Source of the DNA: Diospyros lotus
Lineage: Eukaryota; Streptophyta; Magnoliopsida; Ericales; Ebenaceae
DNA length: 64,000 nucleotides
Direction of reading: 5' to 3'
Assembly: GCF_014633365.1 (NCBI RefSeq)
Contig: NC_068351.1
Coordinates: 19,457,366-19,521,365, forward strand
Below, one piece after another: positions 11,159 through 23,368 of this stretch. A program made the position numbers and the translations under genes. Position 1 is the first letter of the stretch. Each line of letters opens with the position of its first letter. The notes under the pieces are model-generated. The model ran no database searches. It was given only the letters and a program-made list of their open reading frames with translations, and was not told the origin of the DNA.

Positions 11159-14100
11159 GGGCGAGTGTTCGCCTTGACTACAGCTGAAGCAGAGCAAGGG
11201 AAAGACACAGTGCAAGGTATCTTATCCTTATATGATATTGATGTTTGTGTTTTATTTGATACGGGATCCACACACTCTTTTGTTGCACCTCGGGTGGTAT
11301 GTCATATTCCAATTTCCAGTACATTGTTACCATATTATTTGATTGTGACTACTCCGGGAGATACGAAAATGGTGGGTAGTGAGGTGTATAGGGATTGTAA
11401 AATCATGGTGCACGATAAGGAGTTTCCGGGGAATTTGGTGGTGCTAGACATAAAAGATTTTGATCTTATTTTGGGCATGGACTGGCTATCCCAACACTAT
11501 GCTAAGGTTGATTGTCGGCACAAGGTAATTCATTTTGAGTTGCCTCATCAGCCAATTGTTGTGTATAGAGGCATTAAACCAATGAGCTCCACACCCTTGA
11601 TTTCGGTGATGAAGGCGGAGAAATTAATGCGACATGGTTGCGAAGCATATTTGGCTTTAGTGACGACTGGTAATGAGGACAAGATGGAATTGCCAGATAT
11701 TCCGGTGGTCTGTGAATTTCCCGATGTATTTCCTGAAGAGTTGCCAGGATTGCCGCCATCGAGGGAGGTTGAATTCTCTATTGACTTAGTACCAGGTACG
11801 CAGCCAGTTTCTAGGGCTCCTTACAGGATGGCTCCAAATGAATTGAAAGAGCTAAAGGTGCAGTTGGAGGAATTGATTGAGAAGGGATTCATCCGCCCGA
11901 GTGCCTCATCTTGGGGTGCTCCAGTTTTATTCGTGAGGAAGAAGGATGGATCCATGAGATTATGCATTGACTACCGGCAGTTGAATCAGGTGACGTTGAA
12001 GAACAAGTATCCCCTCCCCCGTGTTGATGACTTGTTGGACCAGTTACGTGGAGCATCCGTCTTTTCGAAGATTGACTTGAGGTCTGGATACCATCAGGTG
12101 AGGGTCAGAGAAGAAGATGTAAAGAAGACTGCTTTTCGCACTAGGTACGGCCATTACGAGTTTGTGGTCATGCCATTTGGGTTGACTAATGCCCCGGCAG
12201 TCTTCATGGATTTGATGAACAGGGTGTTTAGAGAGTATTTGGATAGCTTTGTTATAGTGTTCATTGATGACATACTCATCTACTCGCCGAGTTTGGAGGA
12301 CCATAAGACCCACCTTAGGCTGGCATTGCAGAGGCTGAGGGAGAGGCAGTTGTATGCCAAGTTCAGTAAGTGTGATTTTTGGCAGCGACAGGTTGACTTC
12401 TTGGGACACGTAGTATCTGGTGAGGGTATTTCAGTAGACCCTGAAAAAGTGAAGGTAGTGATTGAGTGGCCACAACCGACTACAGTGACCGGCATCAGGA
12501 GCTTTTTGGGGCTAGCAGGTTACTACAGAAGATTCATTGAGGGTTTCTCTAGGCTTTCCTCTCCTATGACAAAGTTGACTCGGAAGGGAGTCAAGTATGA
12601 ATGGAACGAGGCTTGTGAGCGTAGCTTTGAGGAGTTGAAGAAGAGGCTAACCTCAGCATCAGTATTGGCTATTCCTAGGAGTGGAGAGACATTTTCCATC
12701 TTCAGTGATGCGTCACACTCAGGTCTCGGATGTGTATTGATGCAGGATAGACGAGTGAATGCCTATGCCTCGAGACAATTGAAGAAACATGAGGTGAACT
12801 ACCCTACCCATGACTTGGAGTTAGCGGCAGTAGTGTTTGCTCTCAAGATTTGGAGGCATTACCTTTATGGAGAGAAGGTGGAGATTTATACTGACCATAA
12901 AAGTTTAAAGTACCTTTTCTCCCAGAAGGAGTTGAACATGAGGCAACGTAGGTGGATGGAGCTTTTGAAGGACTATGATTGTGAGATCTTGTACCATCCG
13001 GGGAAGGCCAACGTGGTGGCCGACGCATTGAGTCGCCGAGGGGCTTATATGGCGGCTATGAAGACCCAGGAATGGATGCTTTTGAGTCAGATGGGGGAGT
13101 TATCTATCTCTGGACCCGAAGAGAGACCTACGGGGTATTGTTCGTACCTAAGGGTACAACCTGATGTGATGGAACAGATTAGGGTACAACAATCACACGA
13201 TGTGAAGTTGGCCCAGATCTTGGCAGATGTGGGGAAGTTTTCCCCAGTGGGTTTCAGCCAAAGGGGCGATGGGATGCTACTATTCCAAGATCGGATTTGT
13301 GTACCAGATGATGCGGAGATCAGGAACGAGATTTTGGCAGAGGCTCATAAGTCCCGCTATACGATTCACCCCGGCACGACGAAGATGTATCAGAATCTAC
13401 GGAGGCAGTTTTGGTGGGATGGTTTGAAGAGAGATGTGGCAAGATATGTATCCCAGTGTGCAGTGTGCCAGCAGGTTAAGGCAGAACATCAAAAACCAGC
13501 AGGTCTCCTACGGTCGTTGCCCATTCCAGAGTGGAAGTGGGATAACATATCCATGGACTTCGTGTCAGGGCTACCAAGAACAGCGAAGGGGTGTGATGCT
13601 ATTTGGGTGATAGTAGACCGTTTGACGAAATCAGCCCATTTCCTACCGATTAAGAAGACTTACCGTTTGAACCACCTTGCGAAGTTATATGTGGAGGAAG
13701 TGGTGAGATTACATGGAGTTCCCTTTAGTATCGTGTCGGATCGGGACCCTCGATTTACTTCACACTTTTGGGGAGCGTTGCAAGATGCTTTGGGGACGAA
13801 GCTAAAGTTTAGTACCGCGTTCCACCCTCAGACAGATGGACAGTCAGAGAGGACCATCCAGACATTAGAGGACATGTTGAGGGCATGTGTGTTGGATTTC
13901 CATGGTAGTTGGGATGATCATCTGCCACTAGTAGAATTCGCTTACAACAACAGTCACCACTCTAGTATTGGTATGCCGCCTTATGAGGCACTTTACGGCA
14001 GACCGTGTAGATCACCCATTTGTTGGGAGGAGATTGGAGACAGAGCATTATTGGGGCCAGAGATTGTTGAGCAGACATCAGAAAAGATTCGGATTATCAG

Positions 14101-14593
14101 GGCTAGAATGAAGGTCGCACAGGACCGACAAAAGAGCTATGCGGATAAAAGACGTCGAGACTTGGAGTTCTCAACTGGGGACCACGTATGGCTGAGAGTG
14201 ATGCCCATAAAGGGCGTACGCAGATTTGGGGTGTCGGGGAAGCTTAGTCCTCGCTATATTGGACCGTTTGAAATCTTGGAACGAGTTGGCCCTTTGGCCT
14301 ATAGGTTGGCCTTGCCACCACAGTTAGCTGGCGTTCATAATGTCTTCCATGTGTCCATGTTAAGGAAGTACGTGTCGGATCCCCAGCATATCATCGACTA
14401 TCAGACTATAGAAGTCAAGGAGGATGTCACATACGAGGAGAAACCTGTTAGTATTTTGGAGCGGAAAGAGAAAGTGCTACGAAATCGATCGATTCCATTT
14501 GTTAAAATTCAGTGGCAGCGTCACTCTTTAGATGAGGCTACCTGGGAGCGCGAGGAGGAGATGAGGTGTCTTTTCCCCCAGCTATTCGAGTGA
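11159..14593 (+). CDS. pol: Pol polyprotein of gypsy element 1 (PR-RT-RNase H-INT-chromodomain-like)
   Basis: The frame is the same as gag, entered directly after the TAG at 11156-11158; no ATG occurs at its beginning, so readthrough, or an ancestral gag-pol fusion interrupted by mutation, is implied. Numbering from 11165: protease DTGS at residues 32-35; reverse transcriptase FIDD active site at 366-369; RNase H FSDAS near 513-517 and TDHKSL downstream; integrase HHCC zinc finger near 730-775; catalytic triad D798, D859, E895 with the expected 35-residue gap between the last two; and a C-terminal chromodomain-like segment ending [10 protein letters not shown]. All catalytic residues I can check are present and no frameshift occurs, so the enzymes look functional. 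The C-terminal domain suggests targeting to heterochromatin (inference from the family). Confidence 0.95.
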   Translation, partial: GRVFALTTAEAEQGKDTVQGILSLYDIDVCVLFDTGSTHSFVAPRVVCHIPISSTLLPYYLIVTTPGDTKMVGSEVYRDCKIMVHDKEFPGNLVVLDIKDFDLILGMDWLSQHYAKVDCRHKVIHFELPHQPIVVYRGIKPMSSTPLISVMKAEKLMRHGCEAYLALVTTGNEDKMELPDIPVVCEFPDVFPEELPGLPPSREVEFSIDLVPGTQPVSRAPYRMAPNELKELKVQLEELIEKGFIRPSASSWGAPVLFVRKKDGSMRLCIDYRQLNQVTLKNKYPLPRVDDLLDQLRGASVFSKIDLRSGYHQVRVREEDVKKTAFRTRYGHYEFVVMPFGLTNAPAVFMDLMNRVFREYLDSFVIVFIDDILIYSPSLEDHKTHLRLALQRLRERQLYAKFSKCDFWQRQVDFLGHVVSGEGISVDPEKVKVVIEWPQPTTVTGIRSFLGLAGYYRRFIEGFSRLSSPMTKLTRKGVKYEWNEACERSFEELKKRLTSASVLAIPRSGETFSIFSDASHSGLGCVLMQDRRVNAYASRQLKKHEVNYPTHDLELAAVVFALKIWRHYLYGEKVEIYTDHKSLKYLFSQKELNMRQRRWMELLKDYDCEILYHPGKANVVADALSRRGAYMAAMKTQEWMLLSQMGELSISGPEERPTGYCSYLRVQPDVMEQIRVQQSHDVKLAQILADVGKFSPVGFSQRGDGMLLFQDRICVPDDAEIRNEILAEAHKSRYTIHPGTTKMYQNLRRQFWWDGLKRDVARYVSQCAVCQQVKAEHQKPAGLLRSLPIPEWKWDNISMDFVSGLPRTAKGCDAIWVIVDRLTKSAHFLPIKKTYRLNHLAKLYVEEVVRLHGVPFSIVSDRDPRFTSHFWGALQDALGTKLKFSTAFHPQTDGQSERTIQTLEDMLRACVLDFHGSWDDHLPLVEFAYNNSHHSSIGMPPYEALYGRPCRSPICWEEIGDRALLGPEIVEQTSEKIRIIRARMKVAQDRQKSYADKRRRDLEFSTGDHVWLRVMPIKGVRRFGVSGKLSPRYIGPFEILERVGPLAYRLALPPQLAGVHNVFHVSMLRKYVSDPQHIIDYQTIEVKEDVTYEEKPVSILERKEKVLRNRSIPFVKIQWQRHSLDEATWEREEEMRCLFPQLFE

Positions 14594-14623
14594 CCAGACA
14601 GGAATTTGGGGACCAAATTCTTT

Positions 14624-14638
14624 GAAGGGGGGGAGAAA
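14624..14638 (+). promoter_or_regulatory. Polypurine tract of gypsy 1
   Basis: GAAGGGGGGGAGAAA lies just before the 3' LTR and primes plus-strand synthesis. Confidence 0.9.
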
Positions 14639-14639
14639 C

Positions 14640-16999
14640 TGTAACGACCCATTATTGGGTTTAGAATTTTAGAATGATATATTAACTTATTTTAATTATT
14701 TTATATAAGTTGAGCAAATTTGATTCTTAATGTTGAAATAGATCTATGGGCTTGTATGTATGAGTTTAAATTAAATGGATGGGATAATGAGTTGAGCTTC
14801 AATTTATTTAAGGCAAGTGGGCTAAGAGTTGGGCTTAGGCCTTTAAGGAAATAGAAGATGGGCCATTTATTGGGCTTAAGCCCAATACAAAAAAAAAAAA
14901 AAAAAAAAAAAAAAAACCATCTACGCATCATTATTTCCCAACCCCCATTTCTTTTTCTTCTTTCACCTTTTCTTTCACTTCTTCTTTATTTTTTTCACTC
15001 CCTCTTTTACTTCTCCTTTCTTCTTTCACTCCTCCTTTTACTTCTTCTTTTTCCTTTACTCCTACTTTCTTCTTTCACTTCTTCTTTTACACCTTCTTTT
15101 TCTTCATCTTTATTTCCTTTTCTTCTTCTCCCTCCCGACTTCTTCTTCTTCTTCTTCTTCTTATTCTATTCTTCTTCTTCTTCTCCTTCCTCTTCTTCTT
15201 CCTCATCTGATACGCATTCTTTTTCTCCTCTACTGCTTCTATTCTGTTAAATTTTCTGTGGCAATTGGAGCTTCTGTGCGGGTGCTTCATCTTGATTTAT
15301 TCATCCTCAGGCAAGTATCCCTTCTTCTTCTTCCTTTATTTTTCTCCCCTTCCATGTATAGCATTTCTATTAAATTTTTTTTTTATTATCTACATAGTAT
15401 AAAAATTCCTAAATATTGTGAGTCTATTTGATGTCTCAAAAGGGGTTTGATTCACCCCAATATTATTCTGTGAATGGCATTTTTCGCCTCCATTATGATG
15501 GGAGTTTGTTCACCTTCATTGCTCATTGTAGTATATTTATTGGTATATCTTATATGTGAATGATGTCTGGATAATTAATGTCTATACCCGAATGTCCCAT
15601 GAAATTGTGGAAAAATATCAAGTTAATGTGTGAAAAATTCGGATGCTATAGTACCATACAGTACCTATACAGTATCTTGATACAGTACCTATACAGTATC
15701 TCAATACAGTATCTCGATACAGTACCATACAGTACCTATACAGTATCTCGATACAATACCATATAGTATCTCGCTATAGTATAATACCGTATTCGTACAG
15801 TATACATACAGTATCTTGATACAGTACCTATACAGTATCTCAATACAGTACCATACAGTACCTATACAATATCTCAATACAGTACCTATATAGTATCTCG
15901 ATACAGTACCATATAGTATCTCGATACAGTACCATACAGTACCTATACAGTATTTCGATACAATACCATATAGTACCTCGCTATAGTATAATACCGTATT
16001 CGTACAGTATACATACAGTATCTTGCTACAGTACCATACCGTATCCGTATAGTACCCCGCTACAGTACCCATCCGAAAATTTTTATTAATATTAATTAAA
16101 CATTTACTTAATGTATTAGAGCGATTGTATGGTGGAAAAATAACAATTTTTGCCATAACATTCTTCAATGGTATTAAATGTATATTGAGAACGAGAATTT
16201 AAATTTTACATTGCTGGTAAATGCATACATGATGCATACATGTACATGATGCTCATATATATATATATATGTTCTTAGCGCACTTATTATTTTGCGCGGA
16301 AATAAAGGGTACCCTAGGAGCGCCTGATGCGGGACGAGGTGGCCATAGCCCGGCAGGTTGTGCTCAATACATTATGTGTTGATTTACTGATATGATGATT
16401 AACGCATATTTTGCATCGTGGCTTATGAGCCTATGGGACTTATACTTATGATGTATGCACTTGTATGATTATACATGAACAAAAATTTGAAATTTATAAT
16501 TCTATGAGATATGATTTCCGACTTCTATAATTGAATATTGATATGAAGTCGTTGTACACTCCTCTCGGTATCATCATAATTTCTCTTTCTTCATACTGCT
16601 CCTTTGTACTAGAACTTGCTGAGCCTTGTGGCTCACTTGATCTTCTTATGCCATTCCAGGTAAAGGTAAAGCAGTCATTAAGGGCGAGTCCAGTGGGACT
16701 ACAACCCAAGGGTAGTGGTGTACAGAGGCACTCAACTCGGAGATCCTAGTTGCGTTTTGGTGAGGAAGATTGATGAGATTTTAAATTGTTGTTTTACATT
16801 AGAGCCTCATATTCGGTTTGTATGGCCTAAGAGCCTAGATGTATCAACATTGGTTTGTAACGAAAGTTATTGATATTCCGCTGCGTGAAAATAGATAAAT
16901 GTGTGTGTTTATTATGAGGTATTGTTCTATATCATCCTTGTGATGACCTCCTTTCGAATGTCCTATGCTAGCAGGCACATTCGGGAGTGGGCCCTTACA
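14640..16999 (+). repeat. Gypsy 1 3' LTR
   Basis: Same structure as 7340-9698, including the pyrimidine tract and the minisatellite (15649-16069). Compared by eye, it differs by seven transitions and by the lengths of the poly-A, CTT and AT runs. The TSD AGGAT follows at 17000-17004. Confidence 0.96.
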
Positions 17000-17125
17000 A
17001 GGATATTGCCAAGAGGATTGGGTCTTGTCGCAAGGAGATTCTCGAGAGGATTAGGTCTTGCCACAAAGAGGTTGTTGAGTCTTCCTGTAAGGATATTGTT
17101 GACAGGATTGTCTTATCGCAAGACT
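17000..17125 (+). repeat. 57-bp tandem repeat array, right part
   Basis: The array broken at 7339 resumes here (GGATATTGCCAAGAGGATTG) after the AGGAT duplication. It holds about two further units of the same type, and sequence similarity fades after about 17117. Confidence 0.75.
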
Positions 17126-18652
17126 TATCTTTCGAAATATAGATGAGTATGTTTCGAAATCAAACTTACTGGCAGGTATGTTTCGAAACCTACTAAGGTG
17201 TGTTTCAAAATAGTGCTCACTGATTTGCAATTAATAAAACTCCTTTATATTTTCAAAAATTATTCTTTTAAACAACTTGAACAAGAATAACAACAAGTAG
17301 GAACGAGAAATCAAGTACACACAAGATTTATAGTGGTTCGGCACTTACCTACTCCACTACCTTCAAGCTTACCCACTTGAAGGATTTGCAAACCACAATC
17401 ACTTTTACTAGCGATCAATGACACCAAGGGTTTTACCAAGGTTCACCCTAAAATCTTACACACTGAGTTTTTACGGGCTCAATTCAAACCTTACAACAAG
17501 ATAAATAATACTTATCTTTTACAACCCAACAATTTTGAATATAATTAAAACACCTTACCAAATAGTTATAGCAAACCTATTGGTATGGAATGAGGAGAGC
17601 TTGAAGAAATGAGAGCTTTGGATTTGACTTGCTTCTCCTGTTAGTACCACAATGCACACCAAGGAATGATTGAAAGGAACTTCTTTGAGAGTTCATTAGA
17701 AGAGTTTTGTTCACTTGTGCTTGTGGCAAGAATCTCTTGTAGATGTGTAAAAATTGTGTATACTTGGGAGAGAGAGCCTTCTTGTCTTCAAAGAGCTTAT
17801 ATATATAATAAACGGATACACTTTTGACTAATTATAACCATTAGAGACAAGATAAGAAAGTAAATTTCGAAATATACTTATCAGGTTTCGAAACAACACA
17901 TTTTTACACAGAGATTTCGAAACACACATAACATGTTTCGAAACATATAGCCTTTACAGCTGGATATGCACAAAGAGACAAAATGAGTGGAAGACTTCTC
18001 TTTAGAAAACAAAATGATTTGGTTTTATTCTCCACTTAAAAACATATCTGAAATTTGAACATCAGGGTATAGGTATAATTTCAAAAATAGATTATTAAAA
18101 TAGCTTTTCAAATAAAGTGCAAAGACATGACAGATTTTTGAAATTCTTTTGACAGATACAAATGTTTCGAAATATGAAAAATAGGTTTCGAATACTTCAG
18201 AAACATATTTCAAAACATGTTGAACAAGGATACACTACTGACAAAGGTTTCGAAATATACTAAATATGTTTCGAAACATAGGCTTAGATTTCAAATAGAT
18301 TTCGAAATACATCATATAGATTGAGCAAAACTTGAACTCTTTTTAATATACATCTTGAAACAAGTTTAGAAACATGGCAGACTGATGTTTTGAAATATGG
18401 AAACTATGTTTCGAAATACATCATATTGAAGAGCATTTCGAATAAACACTACAGAACTATGTTTCGAAATATAAAAACATAGTTTCGAAACATGATGAGA
18501 TAAAAAAAGGATTTTTAAAACATTTGACCTTTAGCGCCAAAACACTAATCATACATGTTTCAAAATATAGAAAACTTATTTCGAGATATGAGATTTTCAT
18601 AGGATTTTTCATTAACCACATTTTCTCATATACCAAAAAATATGATACAACA
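17126..18652 (-). repeat. LTR (probable Ty1/copia type) with TTTCGAAA palindrome array
   Basis: On the minus strand the segment begins TGTTGTATCATATTTT at 18652, right where the copia reverse transcriptase reading breaks off. It carries about fourteen perfect TTTCGAAA words. The plus-strand phrase TATAGTGGTTCGGC near 17328 and CTACTCCACTACC after it resemble the reverse complement of the LTR at 44123-45322. The left end and a matching target-site duplication were not found, so it may be truncated. Confidence 0.6.
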
Positions 18653-18809
18653 ATCATCATGTCCATACTATTATCCATAATTAAAATATCATCCACATAA
18701 ATGACTAGGAACACAATGTCGCTCCTACTAGCCTTCTTATATACATATGGTTCATCCAGATTTCTCACCTAACCAAATTGTTTGATCTTGTGATAAAAAA
18801 TGATGTTCC
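18653..18809 (-). pseudogene. Ty1/copia reverse transcriptase fragment (C-terminal side of the active site)
   Basis: Read on the minus strand, this gives residues matching copia reverse transcriptase just before and through the active site, including NLDEPYVYKK, FLVIYVDDIL and the YVDD catalytic motif, with one in-frame TAG before NLDEP. It is the downstream part of the gene whose upstream part ends at 20489; the two were separated by the solo LTR at 18810-20488. It is cut at its other end by the LTR at 17126-18652. No RNase H or 3' LTR of this element was found in the window. Confidence 0.85.
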
Positions 18810-20488
18810 TGATAGGTTTGAAATGCTATGGCATGCACCCAAGAGAGAGGGTGAATTGGGTAATTTAAAAACTTAATAGAACTTGAAAAACTTTTTGATC
18901 CAATTGAGGTTTTAGTGATTTAAAAACATAAAACATATAAAGTGACAAATGTAAAGCTTAAAGAATGTAAAGCAAGAAAGATGAATGACACAAAATATTT
19001 ATAGTGGTTTGGCTTAAACCAAGCCTAATCCACTACCTTAACTCCTCACTAAGAATTTTAAACCAATTCACTAAAACCTCCTACTTGAACCCAAGTAGAC
19101 CATCTAGTCAAGACTAGGATATACAACTTCCTACACTTAAGGTAGGCCCTCTAGCACACTTGCTAGGAAATCAACCTCCTACTTACAAAAGTAGGCCCTC
19201 TAGCTATACAAATTAAGAAATACAAGAATTGAATAATAAAGAGAAGATCTAAGAGATATATCTCTTAGTTACAAGATATGTTAAAATACAAACAAGACTT
19301 GAATGAATTGATACAAATTAAAATCAAAGCCTTGAAGAGAGAAAAATGAAGCACAATCAATATAAATACAAATGAGTATAAGATGTAAGCTCAAATCATT
19401 TTATTTTCATCCATTCGTCTCTTCTAGATCATCATTGATTTTGTATACATAGACATCCCAAGAGCTTCAAGAGAAAACTAGCCATTTTGAGCCGTTGAAA
19501 TTTAAAAAACTAGCTATTGGAAGCTTTCTGCGAATTAATCAGTCTATAGATGACTTAAATCGGTCGACAGATTTAGTTTGAGGATTCTATTAGTTGACAG
19601 ATTGAAGGCATTAGTCAATAGATGCAGGGGTTAGTCGACAGATTGAAAGCATTTAGTCGACAGATTGTTATATATATATATATATATTAGTTTGTGCACA
19701 TAAATAAACAAGTTAGCTTCCAGAAGAAGTGGTTCCTTATTTTTGCTAAAGTCTTGGACTTGGCTAGTGACAAGGGTTCAAAACGTGAGGGCCAACAACT
19801 ACACTTGTTTTATTTTAATCAAATAAAAATACAACACTTCAAATATCATCAAGAAATTTATCACATGTTTTTTAACATTAAATTGCTCAAAGTAATTTTC
19901 ATTCAACATTTTTAATCAATTAAAAACACAATATTCCAAAATTCGATAAGAAATTTATCACAAGATATTTTGGCATTGGATTTAATTTTCATTCAACAAT
20001 TTTGATCAAATAGAAATATAATATTTCAATTGTCATCAAGAAATTTATAAGAAGATTTCAGACATTTAATTGTATGATGAAATTAATTTTGGTGCTTAAT
20101 AAATCATATAAAAGAAATTTAAAGCACCAAGTGAATGAAAATTAATAAAGTAATTCCATCATAAAATACAATTGAATTTCATCACTAAAATCATGTCAAA
20201 AACAAAAACATCAATCTATTATAAAGAGCATGCATAGTCTTTTGCCTTTGAAAATATTTTATTTCATTTATCCAATGGTTCAAAACTAATTTTGTAAAAA
20301 AAAAATTATTTAGGAGATTCTTTTAAATCTTAATACTTGTTTTTACAAATCTCCATATATGTAATTCATTTGGTTTTAATTTTCACAAAGGTATTTAAAA
20401 TTGGTTTTTGTTTGAAAACCATATAGTTGACTTAAGATATAAATAATTTATTTTTCATCATCAAAACCAACACAAGAGTAAAATATTA
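18810..20488 (-). mobile_element. Solo LTR (Ty1/copia-like) inside the copia reverse transcriptase gene
   Basis: This 1,679-bp segment is flanked by identical GTTCC duplications (18805-18809 and 20489-20493). Removing it with one duplication restores a continuous reverse transcriptase frame, split exactly after a Trp-Asn pair, which confirms both boundaries. On its own strand it starts TAATATTTTACTC (TA instead of TG) and ends CCTATCA. It contains GTCGACAGATT-type words at about 19555-19660, an AT dinucleotide run at 19669-19687, and the ATAGTGGTTTGGC and AATCCACTACC phrases shared with the LTR at 17126-18652. No internal coding region is left, as expected after LTR-LTR recombination. Confidence 0.88.
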
Positions 20489-23368
20489 GTTCCAACTCCT
20501 CGATGTTTGCTTCAGACAGTAAATCGATCTCTTCAACAAACACACTTGGCGTGGATCAGTAAACTAAAATCCACATGATTGTTTCATATAGATCTCTTCT
20601 TCAAAAAATTCATTCAAAAAAGACGTTCATTTGCCAGATCTCATAGTCATAGTAAGCGATAATAGCTAACATCATTCTGATGGACTTAAGCATTGCGACA
20701 GGTGAGAAAGTCTCATCATAGTCAACTCCTTGACACTGACGATAGCCCTTTGCTACCAACCGAGCTTTATATGTGAAAACCTATCCATCAACACTAATCT
20801 TTCTCTTGAGGATCCATTTACATCCTATATGAACAATTCCTGCAAGCTGATCCACTAAGATCCAAACCTAGTTGGAGTACATAGACTCCATCTCAGATTC
20901 CATAGCTATCTAGCACTTCAAGGCATCGATATCTCATATCAGCTCCTCACAGGTGATAGGGTCAACTAATTTGTCACTGTCCACATACAAGAACAATTTA
21001 TGTATCTCATCCATCGACAAATCATACCATCGATCCAGAAGATGAGGAACTTTACCTGACCTACGGGGAACCAACAGATGATCTACCTGACTCGATTCAC
21101 CTGGCTCAATAATTTGTATAAGTATCTATGGAACAAAAGACCCCTCTTCTGCTAAATCTACTTTCTTCCCCATGCCACCTTCTTGGATGAACTTTTCTTC
21201 TAAGAAGATAACATGGTTAACAACCATAACTATTATGTCAGCCAGAAAATACATATAATATCCTAAACTATCTTTAAGATACCCTATAAATCGTCATTTC
21301 TCAAATCTACAATCCAATTTCTCTATCTTTAACCTCTTTACATGCACCTGACAACCCCAAATCCTAACATGCTTAAGACCAGATGGTTTCCCAACCCATA
21401 TCTCAAATAGAGTAGTCGTGATATATTTAGTCGGAACTTAATTTATCAAAAAAAAAAAATCGTAGTAAGAATAGCATATCCCCATAGTGAAATAGACAAA
21501 TTCATGTAACTAGCATAGACTGAACCATGTCTAACAAGGTGTGATTCCTACATTCATCCATACCATTCAACTATGGTGTATAAGGAGGAGTATACTGTGA
21601 AACTATACCATAAAACTTAAGATAATCAACAAACTTAGTACTCAAGTATTCACCACCCCAATTCAATCGAGGTGTCTTGATACTTTTTCCTAATTTGTTT
21701 TCTACTTTCGCCTTAAATTCTTTAAACTTTTTAAAAACCTCAGACTTGTACTTTATTAAGTACATATAACCATATCGTGATAAATCATCAGTAAAGTTTA
21801 CAAAGTAGACATAACCACCTTGGGCCATCACATTTATAGGCCCACATACATCTGAATATATTAATCCTATCAATTTAGTAGCCCTTTTCCCTTATCCAAC
21901 AAAAGGAGACTTGGTCATTTTCTTGAGAATACATGACTCACAAGTTGGCCCGAGTTCAGCACACAAATCACAAATAAGACCCTAATGAGTTAACTTCATA
22001 AGCTTACTCTCGCTAATATGGCCTAGCTTAAGGTGCCACAACTGTTTGGAATTTACATGATTATCTCGAGAATGCTTCTCATTTACCATGGTATTAGGTC
22101 TAGCAACCATTTGTCTATATTCACATACATGTGTTTCCAAAAAGTACAGATCGCTTACCATCACAACTTTTCCCACACACATTACCATACAAAATATGGC
22201 ATTCATTACATGTAAAAGAAAATGTATAACCGTGAGTTACAAGCTCTAGAATAGACACAACATTCTGAATCGCATTCAAAATAAGTAAAAAATCATACAG
22301 TGCCAACACACACCCAAAAGGTAAAGATACAAAGGTAGTCCTACGGCTAATGTAACAACGCTTGCCCCATTTCCAACCTTCAAGACCACCTCACGCTTCC
22401 CAAGCGCCCTACTTTGACTGAGATCCTATGCAAACAAACAAATATGAGAAGAAATGCCATAATCCACAATCCAAGAAGCAGTGTATCAACCAATAGTAAA
22501 ATCAATCTCAATGACACACAATGAAGGAATCATATCTTAACCCTCAAGGCGCTTTTCTTTCAAGCTCCTCAGATAGTCGGGGCAGTTTCTCTTCCAGTGT
22601 CTCTTATGTCCACAAAAGTAACAGTTAACCTTGCTCTAACCTCCCTTACCCTTTGTCTCTAACATTTTGCTACCCTTCTTGGCCCCTATTGCACTTCTCT
22701 TTCTCTTTCTAGATTTAGATTTCTTCTGAGAAGAAGATGAGGCAACCATGAGAACTACTTCTTTTCTTTTGTCTTTCATCTATGACTGTGCAAGTATTAA
22801 CATATTTAATAACTTAGAGAAAGAACACTTGATCTTATTCATGTAAAAATAAGTAATGAAATAACTAAAAGATTCAGGCAACGATTACAGGATAAGGTCG
22901 ACACGGAGTTGATGATTCATTAGGAATTTTAAGGCATCCAGCTGACCAATTGCATTAATCATCTGATGACATGGTCCCCAACATCTGAACCTTCAATCAT
23001 TTGGGCCCGAAATAGCTTTTTTGATATCTCATATCATGTTGTTGTACTACGCTCGCCAAAGAGGTCCTACAAATGTTGTATCATGCTTATACCACTCATA
23101 AAATACTCAAGATGACTATGTAAATTGTTGGACATCGATGCAAGAATATAGTTATGAGCGCGCATATCATGCTCTTTCAAAATTTCCCAAGTGATAACCT
23201 ACTCCTCAGTCGCAGTCTAGGAATTTCCAAATGTGGGACAAAAGACAAAGTATCATCCATCCTTTTCATTTTGAGCACTACCTTTAAATTGCAAAACCAG
23301 TCAGGAAAATTAGGGACAGTGAGCCTATTAGTGTCTAGAATACATGATAACAGATTCAGTTTTTCCAT
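20489..23368 (-). pseudogene. Ty1/copia gag-pol pseudogene (gag to N-terminal reverse transcriptase)
   Basis: Reading the minus strand downward from 23368: gag start with NRLTVPNFPDW (about 23340); a CCHC zinc knuckle CYFCGHKRHWKRNC (22582-22623); a degraded protease region (about 22270-22500); the gag-pre-integrase segment with LWHLKLGHIS (about 22000-22060); the integrase core with YSDVCGP and GGEYLS (21571-21873), where the catalytic Asp before GGEY is Asn; and reverse transcriptase from WILKRK through LVAKGYRQCQGVDYDETFSPV (about 20700-20820) to CLKQTSRSWN at 20489. Many in-frame stops and some frame changes make it non-functional. The gene continues at 18809 after the solo LTR. Lineage within copia not assigned. 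Confidence 0.85.

Larger units (their letters stand above)
7340..16999 (+). mobile_element. Ty3/gypsy LTR retrotransposon 1 (chromovirus, Tekay/Del-like), young and nearly intact
   Basis: The 9,660-bp element starts TG and ends CA, with LTRs of 2,359 and 2,360 bp, a tRNA-Met primer binding site, long gag and pol frames, a polypurine tract and identical AGGAT duplications at 7335-7339 and 17000-17004. The LTRs are almost identical: I count seven substitutions, all transitions, plus length changes in poly-A, CTT and AT runs, so insertion is recent. The domain order PR-RT-RNase H-INT with a chromodomain-like C-terminus places it among chromoviruses. It is inserted in a 57-bp tandem array. One TAG separates gag from pol in the same frame. 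Confidence 0.96.
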
